The position numbers and the translations under genes were made by a program. A stretch of 23,851 bases of DNA, taken from the NCBI GenBank assembly GCA_945872035.1, contig CAMBYA010000002.1, positions 1 to 23,851 of the forward strand, written 5' to 3'. Every line of letters begins with the position of its first letter. The first letter of the stretch is position 1. The notes beneath the pieces were generated by a model. That model did not search any database. It was not told the origin of the DNA and was given only the letters and a program-made list of their open reading frames with translations. The DNA comes from Rhizobium sp. Q54. Lineage in GTDB: Bacteria; Pseudomonadota; Alphaproteobacteria; SMXS01. Positions 14,788 to 22,990 of this stretch are shown here, one piece after another.

Positions 14788-15330
14788 ATGAGTGACCGTA
14801 AAGGAATGCCTGGACTGCGCGGCGTCGAGCACATCGGCCTGACCGTTCCGGACTTCGACCAGGCCTACGACTTCTTCGTCAACGTGATGGGCTTCGAGCC
14901 GTTCTACCGCCACGGCCCCTACAAGGGCGACTGGATGGAGAGCACGCTGAACGTACACCCCGACGCCGAGATCCGGCGGGTGCAGCAGCTGTGCGGCGGC
15001 GCCGGCCTGAACATCGAGCTGTTCGAATACGCCTCGCCCGACCAGAAGCGGCAGATGCCCCGCAACACCGACTGGGGCGGCCACCACATCGCGATCTACG
15101 TCGACGACATCGACGCCGCCGTCGCGCACCTGAAGGCGCACGGCGTGCGGGTGATGAAGGGCGGCGATCCCGGCCCCGAGATCGCCAGCGGCCCCGAGGC
15201 AGGCGCGCGGTCGTGCTATTTCCTCACCCCGTGGGACTTCCAGATGGAGCTGATCTCCTACCCGCGCGGCAAGGCATATGAGAAAGATTACGACCCGCGG
15301 CTGTGGGATCCGCGGAATCCGGGAGCATAG
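14788..15330 (+). CDS. VOC (glyoxalase/extradiol dioxygenase superfamily) protein, complete metal site
   Basis: A 180-residue protein with two beta-alpha-beta-beta-beta modules. All four usual metal ligands can be placed: His15 in VEHIGLTV, Glu77 in NIELFEY, His100 in GGHHIAIYVDD and Glu144 in QMELISYP. The overall look is lactoylglutathione lyase/methylmalonyl-CoA epimerase-like, but members also include isomerases and fosfomycin-type enzymes, so the reaction is left open. The C-terminus has KDYDPRLWDPRNP beyond the domain. The SDR gene starts 8 bases after the stop, and the pair probably acts in one pathway. Start chosen by the GGGGAG spacing. Confidence 0.9.
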   Translation: MSDRKGMPGLRGVEHIGLTVPDFDQAYDFFVNVMGFEPFYRHGPYKGDWMESTLNVHPDAEIRRVQQLCGGAGLNIELFEYASPDQKRQMPRNTDWGGHHIAIYVDDIDAAVAHLKAHGVRVMKGGDPGPEIASGPEAGARSCYFLTPWDFQMELISYPRGKAYEKDYDPRLWDPRNPGA

Positions 15331-15338
15331 GAGAACAC

Positions 15339-16115
15339 ATGACTGGACGGGTCGAGGGCAAGGTCTGCGTCGTTACGGGCGGCGCCATGGGACTGGGCGA
15401 ATCCGATTGCCGGCTGCTGGCGCGCGAGGGTGGCAAGGTGATCGTCGCCGACATCGCCGACGAGAAAGGCAAGGCGCTGGCCGCGGAGATCGGCGCCGAA
15501 TACTACCATCTGGACGTCACGAAGGAGGCCAGCTGGGTCACCTTCCTGGCGCATGTCAAAGACAGGTACGGCAAGCTGAACGTGCTGGTGAACAATGCCG
15601 GCATCGTCATCCCCGGGACCGTGGAGACCTGCACCGAGGAACAGTGGCGCGCGGTCAACGCGGTCAGCACCGACGCGACGTTCTACGGCATGAAGCACGC
15701 CATCCCGCTGATGCGCGAGAGCGGCGAACCATGCTCGATCGTCAACATGTCGTCGATCGCCGGCATCGTCGGCGTGCCCTATGTGTTCGCCTACGCGGCG
15801 GCCAAGGGCGCGATCCGGCTGATGAGCAAGGCGGCGGCCGTCCACTGCGCCCAGAACGGCGACAAGATCCGGGTCAACTCGGTGCATCCGGGCGGCATCG
15901 TCACGCCGATGACCCAGGCGGTCGGCAAGCAGGTAGCCGAAGCCATCGCCAGGGACCCGCGCAACAAGCCGTCGGTGCGAGGCACGACGCCGGGACAGCC
16001 CGACGACATCGGCTACATGGTGCTCTACCTGGCGTCGGATGAAAGCAAGTACACCAACGGCGCCGAGATGATCGTCGACAACACGGTTACCTCGATGGAA
16101 GGCATCGTTCCCTGA
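15339..16115 (+). CDS. short-chain dehydrogenase/reductase (classical SDR)
   Basis: A 258-residue NAD(P)-dependent oxidoreductase. The cofactor motif is TGGAMGLG (13-20), Asp38 at the end of strand 2 favours NAD over NADP, NNAG is at 85-88, and the catalytic Ser139, Tyr152 and Lys156 (YAAAK) are all present. VHPGGIVTPM follows as the usual post-catalytic loop. It would oxidise an alcohol or reduce a ketone; sequence flavour resembles cyclic-alcohol and hydroxysteroid dehydrogenases, but specificity is not readable. AGGAG sits 6 bases before ATG 15339. It follows the VOC gene after 8 bases, and its stop is one base from that of the convergent GPH transporter gene. Confidence 0.94.
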   Translation: MTGRVEGKVCVVTGGAMGLGESDCRLLAREGGKVIVADIADEKGKALAAEIGAEYYHLDVTKEASWVTFLAHVKDRYGKLNVLVNNAGIVIPGTVETCTEEQWRAVNAVSTDATFYGMKHAIPLMRESGEPCSIVNMSSIAGIVGVPYVFAYAAAKGAIRLMSKAAAVHCAQNGDKIRVNSVHPGGIVTPMTQAVGKQVAEAIARDPRNKPSVRGTTPGQPDDIGYMVLYLASDESKYTNGAEMIVDNTVTSMEGIVP

Positions 16116-16116
16116 G

Positions 16117-17493
16117 CTATTCGGCCGCCGCGGGCGCGAGCCTGCGGCGCGCCTCGAGCTGGGCGCGCACGTCGGCGTGGACCGCCTCGGTGATCGGATA
16201 GCGCCAGGCGACCAGGCCGGCGCCGAGGAAGAAGATCGACGGCACCACCGCGAACATGACTTTCAGGCCCAGGATCTGGTCCGGCCCGTTGGTGAGGATC
16301 GTCGGATCGAAGTCGAACCATGCCAGGCTCCTCAGCGCCAGCCATCCGGCGACCGCGGTCGCCAGCTTCTGGATGACGGACCAGACCGAGAAATACAGCG
16401 CCGCCCGGTCCTCGCCGGAGCGCAGCGAATCCAGATCGATGACGTCGGCCTTCATGGAATTGGGCAGCGACATGAAGGCGCCGGCGGCGATACCCGAAGC
16501 CATGGTCATGGGCAGCATCCACCAGAAATCGCCCGGCCCGAGCAGCATATAGAACGGGTTGGCGATGCTGATCAGCACGAAGCTGAAGATCCAGGCCTTG
16601 TGCTTGCCGGTACGGCGCGACAGCCAGACCCAGAACGGCACCGCCGCCATGTTGCAGATGTAAACCACAAGCAACATGTAGACGCCGATCTTCTGCTCGC
16701 CGACCACGTGACGGACGTAGAACAGATAGAGCGTGGTGGTGATCGAGAGTGCGGTGAAGCCGACGAAGAACGCCAGCGCCAGCCGCAGGAACGGGCCGTT
16801 GGCGAACATTAGCTTCACCCCCGTAAGCAGCGGCATGACCGAGCGGACGTAGTTCTGCTTCTCGGGCACATTGGTGACTGTCAGCAGGATGCAGACCGGC
16901 ACCAGCACCACCACCATGATGCCGACAAGCTTCAGGGCCTCGCCGGTGCCGCCGTAACCAAAGACGAGCAGCGCGAACACCGGCAGCGCCTGTGCGAGAA
17001 ACTGGCCGATGACGCCCGCCATGGAGCGCCAGCCGGTGATGACCGACCGTTCGTGGAAGTCCTCCGACAGTTCGGCCGCCCAGGCGTAGTAAGGGATCAG
17101 CAGCATGGACCAGCCGATCCACATCAGCATGATCCAGCCGGCCAGGTACCAGATGGTCGCGTCCGGCGGCGGCAGGAACAGCATGTAGAACGAAATGGCG
17201 AGGATCGGCGCCGACGCCAGAATCCACGGCCGCCGCCGTCCCCAGCGCGACTGGCTCCGGTCGCTCAGCCAGCCGATCATCGGATCGACCAGCAGGTCGA
17301 GCAGCCGGGTGATCAGCAGCACGTTGGCCACCATCACCAGGTCGAGCTTCAGGTCGCTGGTGTAGAAATTCGGCAGGAAGACGGCCAGCGGGATCAGCGC
17401 CATCATCACCGGCATGTCGGTGAGGCCGTAGAAGAAGATGGTCTTCTTGCTGAGTTTCCGGCCCTCGGGCGCGGCGGCATCCGTGTTCGGCAT
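16117..17493 (-). CDS. MFS/GPH (MelB-type) cation symporter
   Basis: A 458-residue transporter with about 12 hydrophobic segments. Residues 70-90 carry the MelB/GPH signature: DPMIGWLSDRS followed by WGRRRPW. The GPH family imports glycosides, pentosides and hexuronides with H+ or Na+, but many members in catabolic proteobacteria sit with degradation genes for other compounds. The ribosome-binding site GGGGAG lies 8 bases before ATG 17493. It is divergent from the EthD-domain gene across 134 bases, suggesting joint control, and convergent with the SDR gene with a one-base gap. Its place within the VOC/SDR/EthD/CaiB/P450 group suggests uptake of the substrate of that pathway, which is inference. 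Confidence 0.92.
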   Translation of the reverse strand: MPNTDAAAPEGRKLSKKTIFFYGLTDMPVMMALIPLAVFLPNFYTSDLKLDLVMVANVLLITRLLDLLVDPMIGWLSDRSQSRWGRRRPWILASAPILAISFYMLFLPPPDATIWYLAGWIMLMWIGWSMLLIPYYAWAAELSEDFHERSVITGWRSMAGVIGQFLAQALPVFALLVFGYGGTGEALKLVGIMVVVLVPVCILLTVTNVPEKQNYVRSVMPLLTGVKLMFANGPFLRLALAFFVGFTALSITTTLYLFYVRHVVGEQKIGVYMLLVVYICNMAAVPFWVWLSRRTGKHKAWIFSFVLISIANPFYMLLGPGDFWWMLPMTMASGIAAGAFMSLPNSMKADVIDLDSLRSGEDRAALYFSVWSVIQKLATAVAGWLALRSLAWFDFDPTILTNGPDQILGLKVMFAVVPSIFFLGAGLVAWRYPITEAVHADVRAQLEARRRLAPAAAE

Positions 17494-17555
17494 CGATATT
17501 TCTCCCCGGTAACAAGTTTGACAAGAGGTTTCCGGATTGCCAAGCCGAAAGCGCG

Positions 17556-17583
17556 TTGCGCTCGGGAAGGTGCCTGTTACAGT
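17556..17583 (+). promoter_or_regulatory. promoter candidate for the EthD gene
   Basis: TTGCGC and TACAGT with a 16-base spacer, about 45 bases before the EthD start in the divergent gap. The -10 box matches four of six positions and the -35 only three. A separate lone TTGACA at 17518-17523 has no good -10 partner. Confidence 0.25.
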
Positions 17584-17616
17584 TCGGCGAAACGCGTCCC
17601 GGACAAGGCGCGAGAC

Positions 17617-17621
17617 AGGGG
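17617..17621 (+). promoter_or_regulatory. ribosome-binding site AGGGG deciding the EthD start
   Basis: Six bases before ATG 17628 but touching ATG 17622, so 17628 is preferred. Confidence 0.55.
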
Positions 17622-17627
17622 ATGACG

Positions 17628-18302
17628 ATGATCAAGAGCTTCGGCATGCTGCACAAGCGCGGCGACATCAACCAGGAACAGTTCCACGCCCACTGGCGCG
17701 GCCCGCACGCCGACCACGCGGTGAAGCTGGTGCCGGTGATGCGGCGCTACGTCCAGAACCACCGGGCGCCAAAGGCCTATCCGGGCTTCCAACCGCCGTC
17801 GGACGGTTGCCCCGAGGTGTGGCTCGACTCGCTGGATTCCGCGCGGCGCCTGACCACCATGCCAGAATACATGACCGGCGCCTTCATCGACGAGCCCGCC
17901 TTCATGCGGGTGCGCTCGGACGGCGTGCTGGTGCACGAGAAGGTGATGATCGAAGGCCCGAAGCTCGCCAGGGACGCAAGGCCGGTTAAGGTGCTGTTCT
18001 TCCTGAAGCGCAACCCGAGGGTGAGTCACGCCGCGTTCCTCGAATTCTGGCTGGCACGGGACAAGCCCGTGTTCAGCGGCGGCGCCAGGCTGCAGCGCTG
18101 GGTGAAGTCGCCGGTCGTCGGCGAAGCCTATGTCGGCACGGAGCCGCTCTACGACGGCGTCGAGGAATTATGGTGGGCCGACAGCGCCGCCCAGGAACAT
18201 GACGCCGACGCGCCCGCCGACCGTACCGTCGAGAATTTCATCGACCGAGGCGCGACCCGCGCCATGTTCGTCGACGAGAACCGCGTGGTCTGGGACTCCT
18301 AA
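17628..18302 (+). CDS. tandem EthD-domain protein
   Basis: A 224-residue protein made of two ferredoxin-like EthD modules. The first begins MIKSFGMLHKRGDINQEQF with HAHWRGPHA (about 20-28). The second begins near residue 122 (PVKVLFFLKRNPRVSHAAF) with FLEFWLARDKPVF. EthD domains form dimeric alpha+beta barrels, and relatives include polyketide cyclases and proteins of ether or steroid degradation clusters; a catalytic role for this protein is not established. A fused double module could build a barrel from one chain. It is divergent from the GPH transporter and convergent with the CaiB gene, whose stop overlaps this stop in CTAA. An in-frame extension to 17556 exists but has no domain content. 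Confidence 0.85.
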   Translation: MIKSFGMLHKRGDINQEQFHAHWRGPHADHAVKLVPVMRRYVQNHRAPKAYPGFQPPSDGCPEVWLDSLDSARRLTTMPEYMTGAFIDEPAFMRVRSDGVLVHEKVMIEGPKLARDARPVKVLFFLKRNPRVSHAAFLEFWLARDKPVFSGGARLQRWVKSPVVGEAYVGTEPLYDGVEELWWADSAAQEHDADAPADRTVENFIDRGATRAMFVDENRVVWDS

Positions 18303-19522
18303 TCCTTCGGCAACCGGCTGTGCAGCGCGCCTGATGCTTCCAGCGCGCTGACCGTCTCGGCGCTCAGCCCCGCTTCCAGCAGCACTTCCCTGTTGTGCTC
18401 GCCAAGGCCCGGCGGGTCGCGGCGGACCGACGCGGGCGTTTGCGCGAACTTCACCGGCTGGCGCATGGAGCGCCAGACGCCTTCAGTGGGATGCTCGCGT
18501 TCCTCGAAGAAGCCGACGCTGGACAGATGCTCCTCGGTCTTCAGGTCCTCGACCCGGTTGACCCGCATCACCGGGATGTCCTGCTCGGTCAGCAGGGTCA
18601 TCCACTCGTCGCTGGTGCGGGTTGACGTGACCTCGCACAGAAGGCCGTAAAGCTCGCGGAAGTGGCGGGCGAGGCCGCCCATGGTCTGCAGCCGCGGGTC
18701 GTCGTCGGTGATCGGGATGCCGCCGAGGCGCAGAGCCTGGCGCCACTGATCCGTCGAATAGGGCATGATGCAGATATAGCCGTCCTTCGTCCGGTAGGGT
18801 TTGCGGTTGATGTTGATGATGCGGTGATAGCCGTAGTCGCCCTGCGGAGGTTCCCAGGTGTGGCCATTCATGTGCTCGATCATCAGGAACGAGGCGAAGC
18901 TCTCCAGCATGGGCACCTCGACGAACTGGCCCTCGCCGGTCCGCTCGCGGTGGAACAGCGCGGCCATGGTGGCGTAGGCCGCGTGCAGGCCGGTGGTCTT
19001 GTCGGCGGCCAGGGTGGCGATGTAGCGCGGCTCCTCGTCCGGGTCGATCAGCCGGTTGAGGCTGACCGCGCTCGATGCCGCCTGGACCAGATCGTCATAG
19101 GCCGGCCTGCCGGCGAAGGCGCCCTCGCTGCCGAAGCCCACGCAGTGGACATAGACAATGTCCGGCTTGATGGCGCGCACGGCCTCGTAGCCCAGGCCGA
19201 GGCGCTCGATGGCCTCCAGCCTGACATTGTGCAGGAACACGTCGGCGGTCCTGATAAGCTCGACGAGCGCCTCCAGCGCACCGTCCTTCTTCAGGTCGAG
19301 GCATAGCGACCGCTTGTTGCGGTTGCAGTTCATGAAGATCGGCGAGAAGCCGGGATGGGCCGACGGCCCCGCCCAGCGGGTCATGTCGGCCTTGGGCGAT
19401 TCCACCCGGATCACGTCGGCGCCCAGATCGCCGAGAATCTGGCCCGCATAGGGACCGAGCAACACGGTCGACATGTCGATCACCCGAACGCCGTCGAGCG
19501 CTCCGCGCCTGGATTGTGTCAT
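18299..19522 (-). CDS. CaiB/BaiF family (class III) CoA-transferase
   Basis: A 407-residue enzyme of the CaiB/BaiF family, which moves CoA from a CoA-thioester donor to a carboxylic acid through an aspartyl intermediate. The N-terminus has GVRVIDMSTVLLGPYAGQILGD-like sequence, then ADVIRVESP and RNKRSLCLDLK. The catalytic aspartate is probably Asp143 in GRPAYDDLVQA. ADKTTGLHAAYATMAAL and the C-terminal LGEHNREVL are also family features. Length is typical. GGGGG precedes ATG 19522. Upstream on the same strand are VOC, Rieske and P450 genes, so it probably activates an acid intermediate of that pathway for CoA-linked breakdown. The acceptor is unknown. Confidence 0.94.
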   Translation of the reverse strand: MTQSRRGALDGVRVIDMSTVLLGPYAGQILGDLGADVIRVESPKADMTRWAGPSAHPGFSPIFMNCNRNKRSLCLDLKKDGALEALVELIRTADVFLHNVRLEAIERLGLGYEAVRAIKPDIVYVHCVGFGSEGAFAGRPAYDDLVQAASSAVSLNRLIDPDEEPRYIATLAADKTTGLHAAYATMAALFHRERTGEGQFVEVPMLESFASFLMIEHMNGHTWEPPQGDYGYHRIININRKPYRTKDGYICIMPYSTDQWRQALRLGGIPITDDDPRLQTMGGLARHFRELYGLLCEVTSTRTSDEWMTLLTEQDIPVMRVNRVEDLKTEEHLSSVGFFEEREHPTEGVWRSMRQPVKFAQTPASVRRDPPGLGEHNREVLLEAGLSAETVSALEASGALHSRLPKD

Positions 19523-19579
19523 CGTTCCCCCGCCTCGAGTTTGCTACGTGGTCGAGATAGTGCCGGGATGCGGTGACGG

Positions 19580-19622
19580 AAAAAAGCCTTAACCTTGCCG
19601 CCGGCATGATCGCGCCGGTGGC
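19580..19622 (-). terminator. imperfect terminator-like hairpin after the second VOC gene
   Basis: Arms at 19597-19605 and 19614-19622 pair over nine positions with one mismatch, around an 8-base loop. On the minus strand a six-T run (19585-19580) follows 11 bases later. That distance is longer than in a standard intrinsic terminator. It begins 10 bases after the VOC stop and would separate that gene from caiB. Confidence 0.3.
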
Positions 19623-19631
19623 TTACGGCCG

Positions 19632-20171
19632 CTACTCCGTCGGCGGAGTCCAGTGGCGGACGCGGATCGGGTCGGTCTTGCCGTCCCAGGCCTCGTGCAG
19701 GTCCTTCCATTCCTGGAACGACGCGCGCACCTGCGGATTGTCCTGATAGAGTTCGACGAAACAGCCGAACAGATGGCGGGCGTCCATGTAGGCGACGCGC
19801 GCCGACGAGAACAGCTCGGTCACCGATTCGCAGCCGGCCTTCTCGAACCGCTTCTTCTCCTCCTCGATGTCGGGCACCAGGATGGCAAAGTGGTGGAAGC
19901 CCTGCTCGCCGCGCTTGTACATGTCGCCGTAGCAGGATGGTTCATCGTTGTGGACCTGGATGAGCTGGATATGCGCCGGTCCTGCCTGGCCGAAGGCGTA
20001 GGACACGTCGACGTCGCACGGCTTGCCGCGGTAGACGGTGTCGCGCGACTTGTGATGCGGCATCAGGAAGAAGGGTCCCGCGCCGACCAGATCGACCCAG
20101 CGCATGCACGCCGCCTCGATGTCGTCGACCACATAGGCGTATTGCTGGATGGGATAGCGGATCAGGCTCAT
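19632..20171 (-). CDS. VOC family protein, partly altered metal site
   Basis: A 179-residue protein with glyoxalase-fold modules. In the first strand the position usually held by His carries QYAYVVDD (Gln10/Tyr11), and the first-module acidic position is HIQLIQ (Gln). The second module keeps GFHHFAILVPD (His94) and FVELYQ (Glu140). Members of the glyoxalase-like group found in catabolic clusters often look like this, and the changes make classical glyoxalase I activity doubtful. ATG 20171 has GGGGAG 8 bases upstream. It lies downstream of the Rieske gene with 133 bases between and a strong hairpin in the gap, so it may have its own promoter. The caiB gene follows after 109 bases. Confidence 0.88.
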   Translation of the reverse strand: MSLIRYPIQQYAYVVDDIEAACMRWVDLVGAGPFFLMPHHKSRDTVYRGKPCDVDVSYAFGQAGPAHIQLIQVHNDEPSCYGDMYKRGEQGFHHFAILVPDIEEEKKRFEKAGCESVTELFSSARVAYMDARHLFGCFVELYQDNPQVRASFQEWKDLHEAWDGKTDPIRVRHWTPPTE

Positions 20172-20257
20172 GGTTCATTCTCCCCAAAGGATCATCCCGC
20201 TTATGGATCCTTCATCCGGCAGCGGAAAGAGATCGTCACTAAAGACCAGACGAGAGT

Positions 20258-20285
20258 ACGGGCGGCGGATCGCTCCGCCGCCCGT
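20258..20285 (-). terminator. perfect 12-bp stem, 4-base loop hairpin downstream of the Rieske gene
   Basis: ACGGGCGGCGGA and TCCGCCGCCCGT enclose a 4-base loop. It begins 20 bases after the Rieske stop (reading on the minus strand) and is almost entirely G-C. The downstream minus-strand sequence has only a modest T-rich stretch, so it may act as a terminator or as a 3' end stabiliser that lowers read-through into the VOC and caiB genes. Confidence 0.6.
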
Positions 20286-20304
20286 CCAAGCTTAACCCGT
20301 CGAC

Positions 20305-21582
20305 TTACTCGGCCGCCATCGCCTCCTGCTGGCGCAGGCGCTCGGAGGTGTCGTTGGGGTGGATCCACTCCTCGCCGATCACCGGCTCGGCGCGCAGATG
20401 CGCCGGCACGATGTTGGCGCCGATGACCTTGTCGATGTTCTGGTGCATGTGGTAGATGCGCGCCTCCTGGTAGCACAGCGGCACGCCCTTGAAGGCGTAT
20501 GAGTCCACCGACTTCTGGATGGCGTCACCGAACTGGGTGTCCTCGGTGATCACCACGTTGAAGTACTCGATCTGCTTGCGGAAGATCTCCGGAACCGGAC
20601 CCGTGCCCCAATCGGCGGCGAACCAGCGGATCTCGTACTTGGTCTCGCGAATGTTCACCGGCCAGAAATGCAGCACCGGGAACAGGACCGGACCCAGCGG
20701 CGAGACCCAGTTGGGCTCGATGTGGTAGGACTGGGTGCAGGTGCGGCCGATCTCGCCTACCGTCTCGATCTCCCGCAGGTCGGTCCCCGCCTGGGCGTAG
20801 CCCGACTTGCGGTTGGCGACCCGGTTCGGCGCCACCATGCGCGAGTGGCCGTGCGGGTAGAGCGTGTTGACGTTGCCGCGATAGTCCAGGCTCGGGTCCA
20901 CCGTCTGCGGGTGGATCGACTTCACGTGATAGACCTCCATGTTGGCTTCCATGGCGATCTTCCAGTTGCAGTGCAGGTCCCACACATAGTGGTCGACCAG
21001 GCGCAGGTTCTGGAACTGGAACTCCTGCAGTTCGTCGTAGATCGGGCCCATGTAGTCGCGCAGGGACGGCGCATCCTCGTTGAAGTTGACGAAGATCAGC
21101 TTGCCGAACATCTCGGTCTTCACCGGATAGAGGCTGCGGCACTCCATGTCGAAATCGACGAAGTCGCGCTTGTCGCGCATGCCGACCAGATCACCCTCGT
21201 GGCTGTAGACCCAGCCGTGATAGCCGCAGACCAGCCCGTGCTCGGCGGTGCCGTATTTCTCGGTGACCACCGGTGCGCCGCGGTGGCGGCAGGTGTTGTA
21301 GAACGAGCGGACGACGCCATCCTTGCCGTGCACGATGACGATCGGCTGGCGCGCGATATCCCACAGCATGTAGTTGCCGACTTCGGGAATCTCGTCGAGG
21401 GTGCCGGCCAGCATCCAGACCTTGCTCCAGTAGTGCTTGTTCTCCAGTTCGAAGAACTCTTCGTCGTTATAGCGGCCGGCAGGCAGGTCGGGGAACTTGG
21501 GGAAGCCTTCCGGCGGCGACTTGCGCTTGAACTCGAAGTCGATCTGCTGGCGGATATCCCGGATCTGCTCTTGCGTCAGCAT
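20305..21582 (-). CDS. aromatic ring-hydroxylating (Rieske non-heme iron) oxygenase, alpha subunit
   Basis: A 425-residue oxygenase alpha subunit. The Rieske [2Fe-2S] ligands are Cys98-x-His100 and Cys119-x-x-His122 (NTCRHRGAP and CGYHGWVYS). The mononuclear iron ligands are His219 and His224 in EVYHVKSIHP plus a C-terminal aspartate, probably in ITEDTQFGD. The bridging acidic residue is expected near the NMEVYH stretch. Such enzymes add oxygen to aromatic, steroid, carnitine-like or other substrates and need an electron-transfer partner; none is encoded nearby, and no beta subunit is adjacent. AGGAGA lies upstream of ATG 21582. The P450 gene is 62 bases upstream on the same strand, so co-transcription is likely. 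An AT-rich patch in that gap (ATTTTA at 21604-21609) could add an internal promoter, with poor box spacing. Confidence 0.94.
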   Translation of the reverse strand: MLTQEQIRDIRQQIDFEFKRKSPPEGFPKFPDLPAGRYNDEEFFELENKHYWSKVWMLAGTLDEIPEVGNYMLWDIARQPIVIVHGKDGVVRSFYNTCRHRGAPVVTEKYGTAEHGLVCGYHGWVYSHEGDLVGMRDKRDFVDFDMECRSLYPVKTEMFGKLIFVNFNEDAPSLRDYMGPIYDELQEFQFQNLRLVDHYVWDLHCNWKIAMEANMEVYHVKSIHPQTVDPSLDYRGNVNTLYPHGHSRMVAPNRVANRKSGYAQAGTDLREIETVGEIGRTCTQSYHIEPNWVSPLGPVLFPVLHFWPVNIRETKYEIRWFAADWGTGPVPEIFRKQIEYFNVVITEDTQFGDAIQKSVDSYAFKGVPLCYQEARIYHMHQNIDKVIGANIVPAHLRAEPVIGEEWIHPNDTSERLRQQEAMAAE

Positions 21583-21644
21583 GTCATGGTCTCCTGGCTG
21601 GGCATTTTATGCGCTGGTGCATCTTTTACACGGATTCGGCGGTC

Positions 21645-22889
21645 TCAACCAGCTTTCGGCGTCAGCCGAAGCGGCAGTTTCGTCGGCCCCCGCAGCGCGA
21701 AGCTGGGGTGGTAGTGGATTTCGGAAGACGGCACCGCCAGGTCGAAGCGGCTGAACCGGTCGAGGAAAGCGCGGAAGCTGACCAGCATCTCGGCGCGGGC
21801 CAGCTGGGAGCCGACGCAGTGGTGGATGCCCGAGCCGAACGCGATGTGGGCGCCGTTGTTCTTGCGGTCCAGGTCGAACACCTCGGGATGGTCGAACTTG
21901 GCCTCGTCCCGGTTGCCGGCGGCATAGCGGATCATCACCGTCGCGCCCTTCGGGATGCGCACGCCGCCGAGTTCGGTGTCCTCGAGCACATAGCGGAACA
22001 GTCCCTGAACCGGTGATTCTACCCTCAGGATCTCTTCTACGAACCGGGGGAGAAGTTCCGGGTTGGCGCGCAGCCGCGCCTGCAATTCCTGATCTTCGGC
22101 AAGCTGCTGCAGGCCGTTGGCGATGCCATTGGTGGTGGTCTCGTTGCCGGCCACCAGAATCTGCTCGACGATCGACAGCACTTCCCTGTCGGTCAGCGGC
22201 CGCTCGCCATTGTAGGTGGCCTGGACGAGATCGCTCATGATGTCGTCGCGCGGCTCGACGCGGCGCTCGGCCATGCGGGCGATCATGTAGTGCTGCATCT
22301 CGACGACCTTCTCGGCGGCGTCGATCAGTACCGCGTCCGGCACCTTCATGCCGAGGCCTATCACCCACGCGTCGGACCATTCCTTGAACTTCTGGAAGTC
22401 CTCGCGCGGCACGCCGAGCTGGTCGGCGATGACATACATGGGCACCGGTACAGCCAGGTCGGCGACGGCGTCGCATTGGCCCTTGCCGGCGAATTTCTCG
22501 ACGAGCTGGGTCACCACCTCGGTGATGTAGGCTTCCATCTGGCGGATGCGGCCGGCGCGGAACGCGTCGTTGACCAGGCCGCGATAGACCGTGTGACCGG
22601 GCTGGTCGTTGTTGACGATGGTCGGCATGAACCGGCCATAGCCCTTCTCATTGATGATCTTTTCGGCCTCCTCGCAGTACAGGCCGGCGCGGCGGCCGGA
22701 GGGCGCCAGGTTCGAGTAGACCCGGTTGTTCTTCATCACCTCCATCAGCAGGTCATAGGACGTGACGATGTACATGCCGGTCTCCGGCATCAGGTAGACC
22801 GGCGCCGCCTCGCGGAGCACCTTGTAATAGCCGAAAGGACACTGCTGCACGGCAGGGTCCAGCAGGCTGAACTGCTCAGGCTTGTTCAT
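21645..22889 (-). CDS. cytochrome P450
   Basis: A 414-residue soluble bacterial P450. The I-helix oxygen-activation motif is AGNETTTN (247-254) with the acid-alcohol pair Glu250-Thr251, the K-helix ExxR is Glu286 to Arg289 (EEILR), and the heme loop is [10 protein letters not shown] with Cys358 as thiolate ligand. Substrate is not readable; sequence style is like CYP families common in sphingomonad and actinobacterial terpene or steroid breakdown. It needs a ferredoxin and reductase, absent from this window. GGGGAA lies 10 bases before ATG 22889. It is the first gene of the leftward P450-Rieske series and is divergent from the LuxR gene with a 101-base shared gap. Confidence 0.95.
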   Translation of the reverse strand: MNKPEQFSLLDPAVQQCPFGYYKVLREAAPVYLMPETGMYIVTSYDLLMEVMKNNRVYSNLAPSGRRAGLYCEEAEKIINEKGYGRFMPTIVNNDQPGHTVYRGLVNDAFRAGRIRQMEAYITEVVTQLVEKFAGKGQCDAVADLAVPVPMYVIADQLGVPREDFQKFKEWSDAWVIGLGMKVPDAVLIDAAEKVVEMQHYMIARMAERRVEPRDDIMSDLVQATYNGERPLTDREVLSIVEQILVAGNETTTNGIANGLQQLAEDQELQARLRANPELLPRFVEEILRVESPVQGLFRYVLEDTELGGVRIPKGATVMIRYAAGNRDEAKFDHPEVFDLDRKNNGAHIAFGSGIHHCVGSQLARAEMLVSFRAFLDRFSRFDLAVPSSEIHYHPSFALRGPTKLPLRLTPKAG

Positions 22890-22939
22890 TTCGGTACGCT
22901 TCCCCGTGTTCCCGATGGCGTGGAGTTTGGGCGCGCGGG

Positions 22940-22970
22940 CCTGTAACGTCTACCTCTCAGAATCGACAGG
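22940..22970. promoter_or_regulatory. interrupted inverted repeat, possible operator between P450 and luxR genes
   Basis: CCTGT, 21 bases, then ACAGG. The half-sites resemble the CTG...CAG arms of lux-type boxes, but the spacing is larger than the usual lux box, so recognition by the adjacent LuxR protein is only a guess. Confidence 0.25.
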
Positions 22971-22990
22971 TTGGGGAGCGCCGGGCGCGG

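Noticed and set aside
22941..22960. A canonical 20-bp lux box in the P450-luxR gap
   Set aside because: CTG and CAG ends are present, but only six of ten symmetric pairs match, so it is not a convincing lux box.
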